In this document: positions 42,614 to 51,671 of the stretch, one piece after another
Position numbering within the stretch: the stretch's first letter is position 1
Layout: each line of letters begins with the position of its first letter
NCBI RefSeq assembly: GCF_000421145.1
Contig: NZ_ATWH01000004.1
Location: 295,626-359,625, forward strand
Direction of reading: 5' to 3'
Length of the DNA: 64,000 nucleotides
Origin: Glaciibacter superstes DSM 21135
GTDB lineage: Bacteria; Actinomycetota; Actinomycetes; Actinomycetales; Microbacteriaceae
The notes under the pieces: generated by a model
Told to the model about the DNA's origin: nothing
Seen by the model: the letters and a program-made list of their open reading frames with translations, nothing else
The model's database searches: none
Program-made: the position numbers and the translations under genes

Positions 42614-42829
42614 AGTGGTTACCTGCCTTTCTCATAGAACTGACTGTTTTGCCATGGCAACCCCGTTCGTCTCTCATTCCGAGGGCTGCTTTTCGGGGTC
42701 GGCATCCGCAGCCTGCTCCTTCGTTGTTACCCCCGAACGGGTGCCGAAGTCAACCCCCTTGCCGGGGCGTAGGCCCCGCTGTGTACTGAAATCAGGCAAC
42801 GCAACCACTGCAACGACGTGGAGGATGAC

Positions 42830-43828
42830 ATGAACAATGCAGTCAGTACTTCAGCCGCTCCCATCCGCAAGACCGCGATCAGACTCGCGCAGAAGCCAGG
42901 GATCGTTCGAGAATCGCGGGACACATTCGCAAGGGCGTCCACCGATGCTTTTGGGGACTACCTCAGGCAGATCGGCCACGTTGCACTCCTCTCCGCAGAA
43001 GACGAGGTGGATCTCGCCCGCCGCATCGAGGTCGGCGTCTTCGCCCAGGAGAAGCTGGATGCGGGCGTCCCGAACCTCGAGCTGAAACGCGAGCTGGCTT
43101 GGCTCGCCCACGACGGTTCGCGCGCCAAATGCCGCTTCGTGGAGGCGAACCTGCGGCTGGTTGTCAGCATCGCCAAGCGCTATTCGGGCCGCGGCGTTCC
43201 GATCATGGACTTGGTGCAAGACGGCAACCTCGGCCTGATCCGCGCCGTCGAGAAGTACGACTTCTGCACCGGCTACAAGTTCTCGACTTACGCCACCTGG
43301 TGGATCAGGCAATCAATTCACCGCGGCATGGCCGACAAGTCGCGCATGATCCGCATCCCGGTGCACACGGTCGAGAAGCTCAACAAGATCAAGCGGATGC
43401 GGCAGGATCTCGTCGGCACACTCGACCACGAACCAACCGACCAGGAAGTGGCCGATGAGTGCCAGCTGCCGCTCCGCGACGTCTCTCGCCTCCTCCGCTA
43501 TGACAATGAGCCGATCTCGCTCCAGACACCCGTCGGCGACGGCGACGGGGATATCGCCGAGATGATCGTCGACGGAGACCTGCCCCAACCAGACGAATAC
43601 GCCATCCAGGCCATGCGCAGCGCAGACATCTCCCGCTACCTCGACCAGCTGCCACCACGCGAACGGATGATCCTCCGCGTGCGCTTCGGGCTCGACGGCG
43701 GTGACCCGCAATCGCTCGAGACCATCGCTTCGCTCGAGGGCGTGACCAGGGAACGGGTTCGTCAACTCGAGAAGCGGGCGCTGGCGCTGTTGCGGGTGCC
43801 CTGCCTGGAACGCTATCTGCTCGACTGA
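42830..43828 (+). CDS. RNA polymerase sigma-70 family factor, group 2 (SigB/HrdB-like)
   Basis: Non-essential-type primary-like sigma factor, 332 residues. The ATG at 42830 is chosen because GGAGG lies 6 bases upstream. Order of regions: 1.2 with DAFGDYLRQIGHVALLSAEDE; region 2 with LVVSIAKRYSGRGVPIMDL (core binding) and KFSTYATWWIRQSI (-10 recognition); region 3; and region 4 with GVTRERVRQLEKRAL (-35 recognition helix-turn-helix). It lacks the long acidic region 1.1 of RpoD. Non-consensus residues such as FCTGYKF and HRGMADKS differ slightly from RpoD. It is divergent from the CsbD-like gene, suggesting stress or stationary-phase use. Confidence 0.9.
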   Translation: MNNAVSTSAAPIRKTAIRLAQKPGIVRESRDTFARASTDAFGDYLRQIGHVALLSAEDEVDLARRIEVGVFAQEKLDAGVPNLELKRELAWLAHDGSRAKCRFVEANLRLVVSIAKRYSGRGVPIMDLVQDGNLGLIRAVEKYDFCTGYKFSTYATWWIRQSIHRGMADKSRMIRIPVHTVEKLNKIKRMRQDLVGTLDHEPTDQEVADECQLPLRDVSRLLRYDNEPISLQTPVGDGDGDIAEMIVDGDLPQPDEYAIQAMRSADISRYLDQLPPRERMILRVRFGLDGGDPQSLETIASLEGVTRERVRQLEKRALALLRVPCLERYLLD

Positions 43829-43888
43829 CACCTCGGTCCTCCCGCGATCCCCCGTTCCCGCTTACCCGCCGCCCGAAGATTCGTGACG

Positions 43889-45037
43889 TCAGTTCTGAAA
43901 TCGGGCGACGACGGCGATGCTGGCGATTGACAATGCGCCGGCAAGCGCAAATACGATTCCCGCGGACATCGTTTCGAGGAGTATGCCGAGCAGTGGTGCG
44001 CCGAGCGCCTGCCCTGCGGCGAGCGCGATGAAGAGTGCGGCCGTGCCGGCCGACGCCAGCCCGGTCACCCTCGCCCACTCGATCAAGACGCCGCTGAGCG
44101 CAGTGTATGCGGCACCGAAGATGACGCAGCAGACGATAGCGATCACGGCGTTGCCTGCCAGTGGGATGCTGGCCGTTGCGAGTGCCATGCCGATGGCCGC
44201 GGTCGACCAGCTCGCTCGAATTCCAAACCGACCCACGGCCGGGCCGGCTACTGAGCCGGCAATCGCTCCGACCCCCAAAGCAATCCATGAGAGCACAGAC
44301 TCAGCCGCCCCCACCTCCGGGAGACGTTCAATAGTCGCCCTGCCGAACGTCCAGACAGCCGCACTCCCGCATCCCAGTACGACGGCCGCAACGATGGGCA
44401 CCTGCGCTGAACGCCACGACGCTCCTGCACTTCGGCCGCCTGTCGTTCCCTGTGAATCAGACCGGACCGGATGTCGTCTGTATTGCACCAGGAGGGTTGC
44501 TGCAGTCGTCAGAACGACGACGGCAGCAATGACGTACCACGCTGCCCTCCAGGACTCAGCGAAAACGAGCGCCAGCACGCCGGCGATGACGAGCCCTGGG
44601 CCCATGCCCGCGTTGGCGATCGATTGCCCAAGTGAGGCTCTGCGTGGCGTCAGCGTGCGGTCGAGGATGGCAACGACACCGGGCGATGCGAATCCCGCCC
44701 CGGCGCCCGCGAGCACGACTCCGACAGCGAGGGCCGCAGCCGAGGAGGCCGTCGCCACCCCGAGACTTCCGATCGCGGCCGACGCACCGGCCAGGACGAC
44801 GAGCATCGCGGCTCTGCTCGGGTAGCGGATAGCGACGGCCGCCGCGAGGCAATAGCTCACGAAGGCGCCGCCGAATATCGCTCCGCTGGCCGCGTCGGGG
44901 ATGTCGAACTCCTCGTCGAACTCGGGAAGGAACAACCCGAAACCGAACCGGGCGAGCCCGTAGGTGGAGGCGATCAACGATGACGTGGCCGCAATCGCTG
45001 TGGCACCGATCCACCAGAGGTACAACGAGCGTTTCAT
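43889..45037 (-). CDS. MFS transporter (YbfB/YjiJ-like)
   Basis: Major facilitator of 382 residues with about twelve membrane segments. The ATG at 45037 fits a Lys/Arg start followed directly by the first helix; the in-frame extension upstream overlaps the TetR gene. The first helix block STYGLARFGFGLFLPEF resembles YbfB/YjiJ-type transporters. The substrate is unknown. It is divergent from a TetR gene with only 25 bp between start codons, so that repressor almost certainly controls it. Drug or metabolite efflux is the usual role for such pairs. Confidence 0.85.
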   Translation of the reverse strand: MKRSLYLWWIGATAIAATSSLIASTYGLARFGFGLFLPEFDEEFDIPDAASGAIFGGAFVSYCLAAAVAIRYPSRAAMLVVLAGASAAIGSLGVATASSAAALAVGVVLAGAGAGFASPGVVAILDRTLTPRRASLGQSIANAGMGPGLVIAGVLALVFAESWRAAWYVIAAVVVLTTAATLLVQYRRHPVRSDSQGTTGGRSAGASWRSAQVPIVAAVVLGCGSAAVWTFGRATIERLPEVGAAESVLSWIALGVGAIAGSVAGPAVGRFGIRASWSTAAIGMALATASIPLAGNAVIAIVCCVIFGAAYTALSGVLIEWARVTGLASAGTAALFIALAAGQALGAPLLGILLETMSAGIVFALAGALSIASIAVVARFQN

Positions 45038-45062
45038 GATAACGAACGCTATAGTCGATGGC

Positions 45063-45632
45063 GTGAGACTGCAAGCGACCGCCCGAGACCGACTGCTCGA
45101 CGCAGCCGAGTCACTGTTCTTCTGCGACGGGATCCCGAATGCCTCCGTCGACGCCGTCCTGCAACGAGCCGCGGCGTCGCCACCCACGCTTTACGCGCAT
45201 TTCGGCAGCAAGAACGGGCTGCTCGCCGCAGCACTCGAACGGCGCCTCGACAACTGGAGCCGGATCTGGACCGAACGGGTGGATGCCGCCACCACCGATC
45301 AGGGACGTCTGTTGGCGATCTTCGACGCGCTCGACGAATTCCGCTCTGACGGGCGGCGTTCCCGATGGTGCGCTTTCCTGTCCACCAGTTCCACCGGGCC
45401 GCAACTGGACGAGACAGTGGCAATCCTGCTTCGAGAAGAGACCGAGCTGCTGAAGCGCCGACTCACCGAACTCGCTTCACCTCTGGCAGACACACCACAA
45501 CGACTCGCGGATGACATCCAGCTCCTCTATAACGGCGCACTGGCGAGCATCCTGCGCGGCTCGCCGGACAAGCCAGGTGAGGCGGCACGCCGCCTCGCCG
45601 CCGCCACCATCGACCAGGCCAACAACGCCTGA
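45063..45632 (+). CDS. TetR family transcriptional regulator
   Basis: Repressor of 189 residues. The N-terminal DNA-binding domain runs RDRLLDAAESLFFCDGIPNA then VLQRAAASPPTLYAHFGSK; the rest is a helical ligand-binding domain. The GTG at 45063 is chosen since it lies just downstream of a -10-like TATAGT (45050-45055), implying a leaderless or near-leaderless message; earlier starts would overlap the divergent MFS gene. The 25-bp space to the MFS start must hold both promoters and the operator. Confidence 0.85.
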   Translation: MRLQATARDRLLDAAESLFFCDGIPNASVDAVLQRAAASPPTLYAHFGSKNGLLAAALERRLDNWSRIWTERVDAATTDQGRLLAIFDALDEFRSDGRRSRWCAFLSTSSTGPQLDETVAILLREETELLKRRLTELASPLADTPQRLADDIQLLYNGALASILRGSPDKPGEAARRLAAATIDQANNA

Positions 45633-45672
45633 AACCCCAACCCACGACGCATCCACCTGACAGACTGAACGC

Positions 45673-46653
45673 ATGCTTCCCACGCTGGACGACCTCCTGG
45701 CCACCGTGCATGTGGTCACGCTACCGATGGTCACGCGGTTCCGCGGGGTCGACACTCGAGAGGCATTACTGTTCGAGGGGCCACAGGGCTGGAGCGAGTT
45801 CAGTCCGTTCACCGAATACGACGACGCAGAGGCCGCAGCGTGGCTCCGCGCCGCGATCGATTTCGGCTGGGAGCCTGCCCCCGGCATCCTGCGCACGCGC
45901 ATCGACGTCAACGCGACGGTTCCTGCTGTCGACCCGCACGAAGTGGCCGGTGTGCTCGCACGCTTTCCTGGCTGCCGAACGGCGAAGGTGAAGGTCGCAG
46001 AGCCCGGTCAGACGCTGACGGATGACGTGGCCAGGGTGCGCGCCGTCCGTGACGCAATCGGGGCTGAGGGTCGCATCCGTATCGATGCAAACGGGCTGTG
46101 GAATGTCGACGAGGCCGAACACGCCATTCACGCCCTTGTGGAGTTCGACCTGGAGTACGTCGAGCAGCCCTGCGGCTCGATCGATGAACTCGCGCAGATT
46201 CGTGAGCGCACGCACTACCTCGACCTGCCGATCGCCGCAGACGAGAGCGTGCGAAAGGCCGAAGACCCACTGGCCGTTGCGAGAGCCGGAGCTGCCGACA
46301 TCCTGGTGATCAAGGCCCAACCGCTCGGCGGCATCCGTGCGGCGCTCGGAATCATCGCAGAGGCGGGGTTGCCCGTCGTCGTCTCCAGCGCACTGGACAC
46401 CTCGGTCGGCCTGTCGATGGGTGCGTACCTGGCCGCGGCCGTTCCCGAGCTGGAATTCGACTGCGGCCTCGGCACCGCATCCCTCCTCGCGGCTGACGTC
46501 ACGACCGACCCGCTGGTGCCTTCTGACGGGAGCATCACGGTGCGCCGCGTGGTTCCGGATGCCGTGCTCGGGGGCGCGCACGCAGCATCCGTCGACCGGC
46601 GCGACTGGTGGCTTGCCCGCCTGGCCCGAACCCACGCGCTGCTGGCCGGCTGA
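45673..46653 (+). CDS. menC: o-Succinylbenzoate synthase
   Basis: Enolase-superfamily dehydratase of menaquinone synthesis, 326 residues. Catalytic pattern: TAKVKVAEP with the active Lys pair near residue 102, RIDANGLWN (metal Asp), EQPCGS (metal Glu), ADESVRKA (metal Asp) and IKAQPLGG (second catalytic Lys). The length and the missing large N-terminal capping extension fit the short actinobacterial MenC. It follows the TetR gene by 40 bp on the same strand. With menF, menD, menE, menB, menA and menG it completes the classic pathway except for MenH and the thioesterase, which are not seen here. Confidence 0.93.
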   Translation: MLPTLDDLLATVHVVTLPMVTRFRGVDTREALLFEGPQGWSEFSPFTEYDDAEAAAWLRAAIDFGWEPAPGILRTRIDVNATVPAVDPHEVAGVLARFPGCRTAKVKVAEPGQTLTDDVARVRAVRDAIGAEGRIRIDANGLWNVDEAEHAIHALVEFDLEYVEQPCGSIDELAQIRERTHYLDLPIAADESVRKAEDPLAVARAGAADILVIKAQPLGGIRAALGIIAEAGLPVVVSSALDTSVGLSMGAYLAAAVPELEFDCGLGTASLLAADVTTDPLVPSDGSITVRRVVPDAVLGGAHAASVDRRDWWLARLARTHALLAG

Positions 46654-46696
46654 GCGACCGTCCTCTCGCGGCGGCACCCGCAGCGCGTTCGCCAGC

Positions 46697-48490
46697 TCAG
46701 GCGGTGACGGGGAATACGGTGACGGGCCGCGCCATCCGCGCCCTCGACACTGCCACCATGGTCAGCACCAGGCCGAGCAGCGCCGTGAACCCGAGTGCCA
46801 CGACAGCGGAGACCGCCACATCGACAGATCCACCGGCGATGAGCGCCTGCGCGCCCGAGATCGCCTGCGACAACGGCAGCACGTCACCGAGCTGCTGCAC
46901 AGCAGGAGGAGCGAGTACCGCCGGGAAGACAACTCCGGCTGCGACCAGCTGCACCGACAGGAGCGCGAGCGAAACCAGCCAGGCGTAGCGGCCGACAACG
47001 GCATGCAGTCCCTGGTGCAATAGTGCAAAGGCGACGGATGCCGCACACACCAGTCCGACGAGCCCCAAATGGTGCACCGGAGCGATGCCGGCGATCCAGG
47101 CGCCCACCAGCACCAGTGCGGCCTGCACCAGCGACCACCCGAACCAGGGCAGAACCGCGTTGCGCACGATCTTGCCGTTCCCCGCCCTCGACCGTACCGC
47201 GCGCGGATCGAATGCGCCGCGAACCAGGCTGAGCGCCAGCGCGCCGAGCCACAGGGCGAGCGGCACGATCACCGCTGCCAGTGCTCCGACAGGATTGGGC
47301 AGCGCCGGCGACATCGAGGAGGTCGTGACGATCGGAGTCGCGACGACCCGGGCAAGAGCCGCCGACTGGTCAGGTGTGTGCTGCGGGATTGCCGCTGCGG
47401 CCTGGTCGAGTCCCTCGGCCAGCGTCTGGGAACCGTCGGTCGCCACGGCCAGCCCGTCGACCAGGAGGGGCAGGCCCGCCGCCAGCTGGTCTGACCCATC
47501 GGCGAGCGCCGACGCCCCGCTCTCGATCATGCCGGCCGCTTCACCGGCGATGCCGACGCCGTAGTTCGTTCCCGCTGCCGCCAGCGCCGCAATGTCTGAG
47601 TGCAGCTGCAACGCCACGATGCTGTCCTTGACATACTGCGGCACGGTCTCGTCGCCGGCCACGATGACGGCGAGCGCCGCGAGCTCCAGGGCCAGCGCGA
47701 CCGAGGTGTCCGACGTCGCGGTCGAAAGCTGCTCGAGCTCACCGAGACCACTGGAGAGCGACGCCACGCCGCTGTCCAGCATCCGCATGCCCTCGGCCAG
47801 GTCGGCCGTCGCACCGGGAAGAACGGCAGCTCCCTCATGAATCTGGGCAATGCCGCTCGCCAGCGACCCTGCACCCTCTCCCGCCTGCCCGAGTGCAACC
47901 CCCACATCGGTGAAGCCGTCGATCATGCCGGTCAGGTAGCCCTGGGTCAGCTGGGTGGCCAGCGCATCGTCGACGGTGAGGGACAACGCCCTGGCGAGCA
48001 CAGCGGCCAGGTAGCTGTGAGAGCCGTTGGTCGCCACCTGCAGTTCGGCCTGCACTGGGTCGGGCCCTGCGCTGGAGATGTAGTCGGCAGAGAAGCTCGG
48101 TGGGATCGTGATGACGACGGCGAAGTCGCCGGAGTCGAGGCCGTCCTGGGCGGTTGCGGCGTCGGTGACTGTCCAGTCGAACCCGCTCTCGGCGCTGTCG
48201 ACGAGCTGGCCGACCAGCAGGCGGCCGGCCGGCACGGGTACGTCTTTGCCGTCGACGTTCTGCATCACCAGTTTGTCCTGGTTCACGATCGCCGCGCGGA
48301 GGGATGGCTGCCCGGCCGTCGCGGACTGCGTGGATTCGGATGTGCCGACTACCGACGTGCCTGCCGCTGTCGTGCCGGCTTCTGCCTGGGGCCGTTCGAT
48401 GGCCGTGATCGCGACGATGGAGAGCACCAGGGGAATCAGGAGAGCGAACGCCAGCATCCCGCGGCTGCGCGTGACGGAGCTGCGCGTCAT
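46697..48490 (-). CDS. YhgE/Pip family membrane protein
   Basis: Membrane protein of 597 residues with the YhgE/Pip layout: one N-terminal membrane segment (about 12-30), a long extracytoplasmic region rich in Ala/Gly/Ser with GLGELEQLS- and LADGSDQLAAGL-type amphipathic repeats (about 190-390), then five to six C-terminal segments of ABC-2 permease type. The ATG overlaps the stop codon of the MMPL gene in an ATGA arrangement, so the two are translated together. Related proteins have been linked to phage adsorption and type VII-associated export, but the function is not fixed. It probably forms one system with the upstream MMPL-ATPase-like protein. Confidence 0.88.
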   Translation of the reverse strand: MTRSSVTRSRGMLAFALLIPLVLSIVAITAIERPQAEAGTTAAGTSVVGTSESTQSATAGQPSLRAAIVNQDKLVMQNVDGKDVPVPAGRLLVGQLVDSAESGFDWTVTDAATAQDGLDSGDFAVVITIPPSFSADYISSAGPDPVQAELQVATNGSHSYLAAVLARALSLTVDDALATQLTQGYLTGMIDGFTDVGVALGQAGEGAGSLASGIAQIHEGAAVLPGATADLAEGMRMLDSGVASLSSGLGELEQLSTATSDTSVALALELAALAVIVAGDETVPQYVKDSIVALQLHSDIAALAAAGTNYGVGIAGEAAGMIESGASALADGSDQLAAGLPLLVDGLAVATDGSQTLAEGLDQAAAAIPQHTPDQSAALARVVATPIVTTSSMSPALPNPVGALAAVIVPLALWLGALALSLVRGAFDPRAVRSRAGNGKIVRNAVLPWFGWSLVQAALVLVGAWIAGIAPVHHLGLVGLVCAASVAFALLHQGLHAVVGRYAWLVSLALLSVQLVAAGVVFPAVLAPPAVQQLGDVLPLSQAISGAQALIAGGSVDVAVSAVVALGFTALLGLVLTMVAVSRARMARPVTVFPVTA

Positions 48491-51400
48491 GCGAACACCC
48501 GCTCACTGGCATCCGGCGCGACATCTTCTTCAGGACCGTTCGGCTCCGGCGCGGGCACTGCCGTGGCCGGACCGTTCAACATAATCAGGTGCACGCCTCG
48601 CCAGGTCTCCAGGTCGGACATTCGGTCTGTGGCGGATGCCTGTGCGGCAACGACGATCGTCGTGGTGTCTGCGGCGAGGCCGGCCAGCCCGACGACGACC
48701 GGCCGAAGCACGGCAGGCTCGAGTCCACGCGCGTCGACGGCCAGCACCGCCGGGGCCCCGGCCAGGCCCAGCGCCAGGTCGAGCAGCCAGGCTTCGTCAC
48801 TGCCCAGGTCGGCGCTCCCCCGGCGCCCGTCGAACGCGTCAGCGGTCGTTCCGAACAGCGGAGCCAGGTACTGCACGGCATCCTGCACGAGTCGCCTGGC
48901 CGCGCGCAGGTGGCGCACGCCATCGAGCCGAAGCTGCCTGCGGATCAGCGCATCGACGGTTCCGCGCTCGTCTGCGTCCGCGCTGCCGAGCCCGACCAGG
49001 GCGCTCAGCCTGCGAACCCGGCTGGCGTCGTATGGCAACGGATGCCCCGCCACCACCAGCGCCCCCTCCAGGGCGCCCCGCCCGGTGACGGCCTGCAGCA
49101 TCCGTTCAGCCGGTATGGCAGGCGGTGCCAGCAACACGGCGATGTCACCGGGGGCGACCCATAGGTCGACTGGCGCGATTCCGGCGACGCGCAGGTCGTC
49201 GGCCGCGATGCTCGGGGGCAGCGGTGCGGTCGGATTCAGGTCGGCCGGGCTCAGTTCGGTAGGGCTCAGTTCGGTAGGGCTCAGTTGGGTGGGCTCGATC
49301 GCTCCACCCGCGTCACCTGCCCAGAGCGGTTCGGTGAGCGATTCTCCCGCATCCTGCTGCGCCGGCTGGTGCTTGGGTGGCTCCGGTTGCACCACCTCCT
49401 GCTGCCCTGCAGGTGCGTGCGCCGCCGCGTACCACGACAACACGGCCAATCGTTCGTGCACGGCTTCGCCCTCGATATCGACGTTGGGCAGCCGGCGTTC
49501 CAGCCAGCGCGGCAGCGCCCAGGCGCGGTCGCCGAGCATGGCCATCAGAGCCGGGATGAGCGTCATCCGCACCAGGAAGGCGTCGACCGCCACCCCGACG
49601 GCCAGCGCAAAGGCGAGCGGTTGGATCGTGGCTGCGCCACCGGGTACGAACGACGCGAACACGCTGAACATGATCAGCGCGGCAGCAGTGACGACCCGCG
49701 CACCACCGGTGAATCCGTCGCGAACGGCCGCTGCGGCATCCCTCGTGGCTGTGAACCTCTCGCGCATTCGCGAGACCAGGAAGACCTGGTAGTCCATCGC
49801 GAGGCCGAACAGCACGGCCATGACCAGGATGGGCATGAAGCTGATCACGGGCCCGACTTTGGCGACCCCGAGCGGGCCGGCCAGCCACCCCCACTCGAAG
49901 ACGGCGGTGGTGAGTCCGAATGCGGCTGCCACCGACAACAGGAAGCCGAGCGTCGCCGTGACCGGAACCGCGATCGAGCGGAAGGCGATGGTCAGCAGCA
50001 CCATGCAGAGTCCGACGACCACCAGCGCGAACGGCAACAGTGCCGCTTCCAGGCGGTCGGAGATGTCGATGCCCATCGCGGTCTGGCCGGTGATGGAGTA
50101 GCCGAACCCGTTCGTCTTCTCGAACTCCGCCGAGTCGTCGCGAAGGCGCTTCACCAGCTCCGCGGTCGCCTCGGAATCCGGTGCAGTATCCGGTGTGACC
50201 TGCACGATGGCCATGTCGAGCGTCTCATTGGGGATGGCCGGGCTGACGGATGCGACGCCCACCTCGTCGGCGAAGGCATCGTGCAACGCGTTCAGGTTGG
50301 CTTCGAGAACGGTGACATCGGTGTGGGAGATGTCGGCGGCGACCAGCAGCGGACCATTGAAGCCCGGGCCGAATCCTTCTGCAAGGTGGTCGTACCCCAC
50401 GCGGGTGGTCGACCCAGGCGGGTCGTAGCCGGCATCGGGCAGGGTCAGCTTGAGCGAGAGCGCGGGCACCGCAAGGAACAACAGGACGACGACGGTTGCC
50501 ACAATGGTGACGATCGGCCGAGCGGTGACCAGTTGCACCCAGCGAGAGCCGAACGTGCGGCTGCCTTCCCCGCGCTCGCGGCGGGCGGTACGCGACGTCG
50601 TCTTGGGGATCAGGCGGCGCCCGAACATGCCGAGGACGGCGGGGACCAGGGTGACGGCGACGGCGATGGCAACGATGACCGCCAATGCCGCGCCGACTCC
50701 CATCACAGCCAGGAACGGGATACCGACGACCGAGAGGCCGAGCAGGGCGATGATCACCGTCAGGCCGGCGAACACGACCGCGCTGCCTGCTGTGGCCACT
50801 GCGGTGGCGATCGACTCTCGAGGCGCCATGCCGAGCGCGAGTTGCGACCTGTGCCTGGCAACGATGAAGAGGGCATAGTCGATGCCGACCGCCAGGCCGA
50901 GCATGGTGGCCAGGAGCGGTGCCGTCGACGACAGGCTGAAGAAGTTCGAGGCGATCGTGATCAGGGATGCCGAAATGCCGACTCCGATGATCGCCGTGAT
51001 CAGCGGCATCCCGGCGGCAAGCAGCGAACCGAAGGTGATGATCAGCACCAGGAGTGAGACGATGAGGCCGATGAGCTCCGTGTAGTCGACGGCGCTCTCC
51101 GCCTCATCGGCCACTCCGCTGAACGCGACCGTCAACGCGTCGGATGCGGCAACATCACCTGCGCCGGTAACGGCGGCGAAGTCGGACTCGGTCAGGTCAG
51201 TCGCGGGGATGTCGTACTGCACGGTGGCGAAAGCCATCGAGTCGTCTGCCGCGATTTGCGCCTCGTTGCCGTCAGCGAATGGGTCAGAGACGGCGGCGAC
51301 GTGCGGTAACTGCTCGAGCTGCGCGACCGACGTGCCGATCGCATCCGTTTGACCGGCGACGGATGACCCGGTTTCAGCGATGTAGATCACGCGCACGCTG

Positions 51401-51606
51401 GCACCGCTGGCGGCGGGGAATCGCTGCGCCAGCATGTCGATCGCGACCTGCGACTGCGTGCCGGGGATGGTGAAGCTGCTCTGCAGGTGACTGCCGAGAG
51501 TGCCGGCCAGGGTGCCGGCCCCGGCGAGGATCAGAATCCAGATGACAACGACGACGAGATGCCGTCGTGCGGCAAACCCGCCGACTCTGTACAGGAGGGC
51601 TGTCAC
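48487..51606 (-). CDS. MMPL transporter fused to a degenerate ABC ATPase domain
   Basis: Predicted membrane exporter of 1039 residues. Residues 1-770 form an MMPL/RND protein: a first helix near 15-35, an external domain, five helices with GLAVGIDYALFIVARHRSQL (about 240-260), a second external domain and five helices with FGLAMDYQVFLVSRMRE (about 595-612). A Pro-rich linker with PTELSPTELSPADL (15-bp repeat) follows. Residues about 800-1015 read like an ABC nucleotide-binding domain whose motifs are ruined: GDIAVLLAPPAIPAERML for Walker A, GSDEAWLLDLALGLAGAP for the signature, and VLAVDARGLEP for Walker B; the switch His is absent. ATP hydrolysis is unlikely. It overlaps the YhgE/Pip gene by 4 bp. 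Confidence 0.85.
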   Translation of the reverse strand: MTALLYRVGGFAARRHLVVVVIWILILAGAGTLAGTLGSHLQSSFTIPGTQSQVAIDMLAQRFPAASGASVRVIYIAETGSSVAGQTDAIGTSVAQLEQLPHVAAVSDPFADGNEAQIAADDSMAFATVQYDIPATDLTESDFAAVTGAGDVAASDALTVAFSGVADEAESAVDYTELIGLIVSLLVLIITFGSLLAAGMPLITAIIGVGISASLITIASNFFSLSSTAPLLATMLGLAVGIDYALFIVARHRSQLALGMAPRESIATAVATAGSAVVFAGLTVIIALLGLSVVGIPFLAVMGVGAALAVIVAIAVAVTLVPAVLGMFGRRLIPKTTSRTARRERGEGSRTFGSRWVQLVTARPIVTIVATVVVLLFLAVPALSLKLTLPDAGYDPPGSTTRVGYDHLAEGFGPGFNGPLLVAADISHTDVTVLEANLNALHDAFADEVGVASVSPAIPNETLDMAIVQVTPDTAPDSEATAELVKRLRDDSAEFEKTNGFGYSITGQTAMGIDISDRLEAALLPFALVVVGLCMVLLTIAFRSIAVPVTATLGFLLSVAAAFGLTTAVFEWGWLAGPLGVAKVGPVISFMPILVMAVLFGLAMDYQVFLVSRMRERFTATRDAAAAVRDGFTGGARVVTAAALIMFSVFASFVPGGAATIQPLAFALAVGVAVDAFLVRMTLIPALMAMLGDRAWALPRWLERRLPNVDIEGEAVHERLAVLSWYAAAHAPAGQQEVVQPEPPKHQPAQQDAGESLTEPLWAGDAGGAIEPTQLSPTELSPTELSPADLNPTAPLPPSIAADDLRVAGIAPVDLWVAPGDIAVLLAPPAIPAERMLQAVTGRGALEGALVVAGHPLPYDASRVRRLSALVGLGSADADERGTVDALIRRQLRLDGVRHLRAARRLVQDAVQYLAPLFGTTADAFDGRRGSADLGSDEAWLLDLALGLAGAPAVLAVDARGLEPAVLRPVVVGLAGLAADTTTIVVAAQASATDRMSDLETWRGVHLIMLNGPATAVPAPEPNGPEEDVAPDASERVFA
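49247..49291 (-). repeat. 15-bp in-frame tandem repeat in the MMPL-ATPase linker
   Basis: GGGCTCAGTTCGGTA at 49247-49261 and 49262-49276, with a diverged third copy at 49277-49291. It encodes LSPTE repeats in the linker between the MMPL and ATPase-like parts. Confidence 0.85.
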
Positions 51607-51671
51607 CCTCCTAAGTTATCCGAGCAACGCGCCGGGTTCTCCCCCGCCTTCAGGGGTGACTTTCCGGTGGC

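Noticed and set aside
47600..51057. Two long plus-strand open frames opposite the YhgE/Pip and MMPL genes
   Set aside because: The minus-strand proteins have clear membrane layouts, family motifs and an ATGA overlap; the plus-strand frames are low-complexity His/Arg/Asp-rich shadows.
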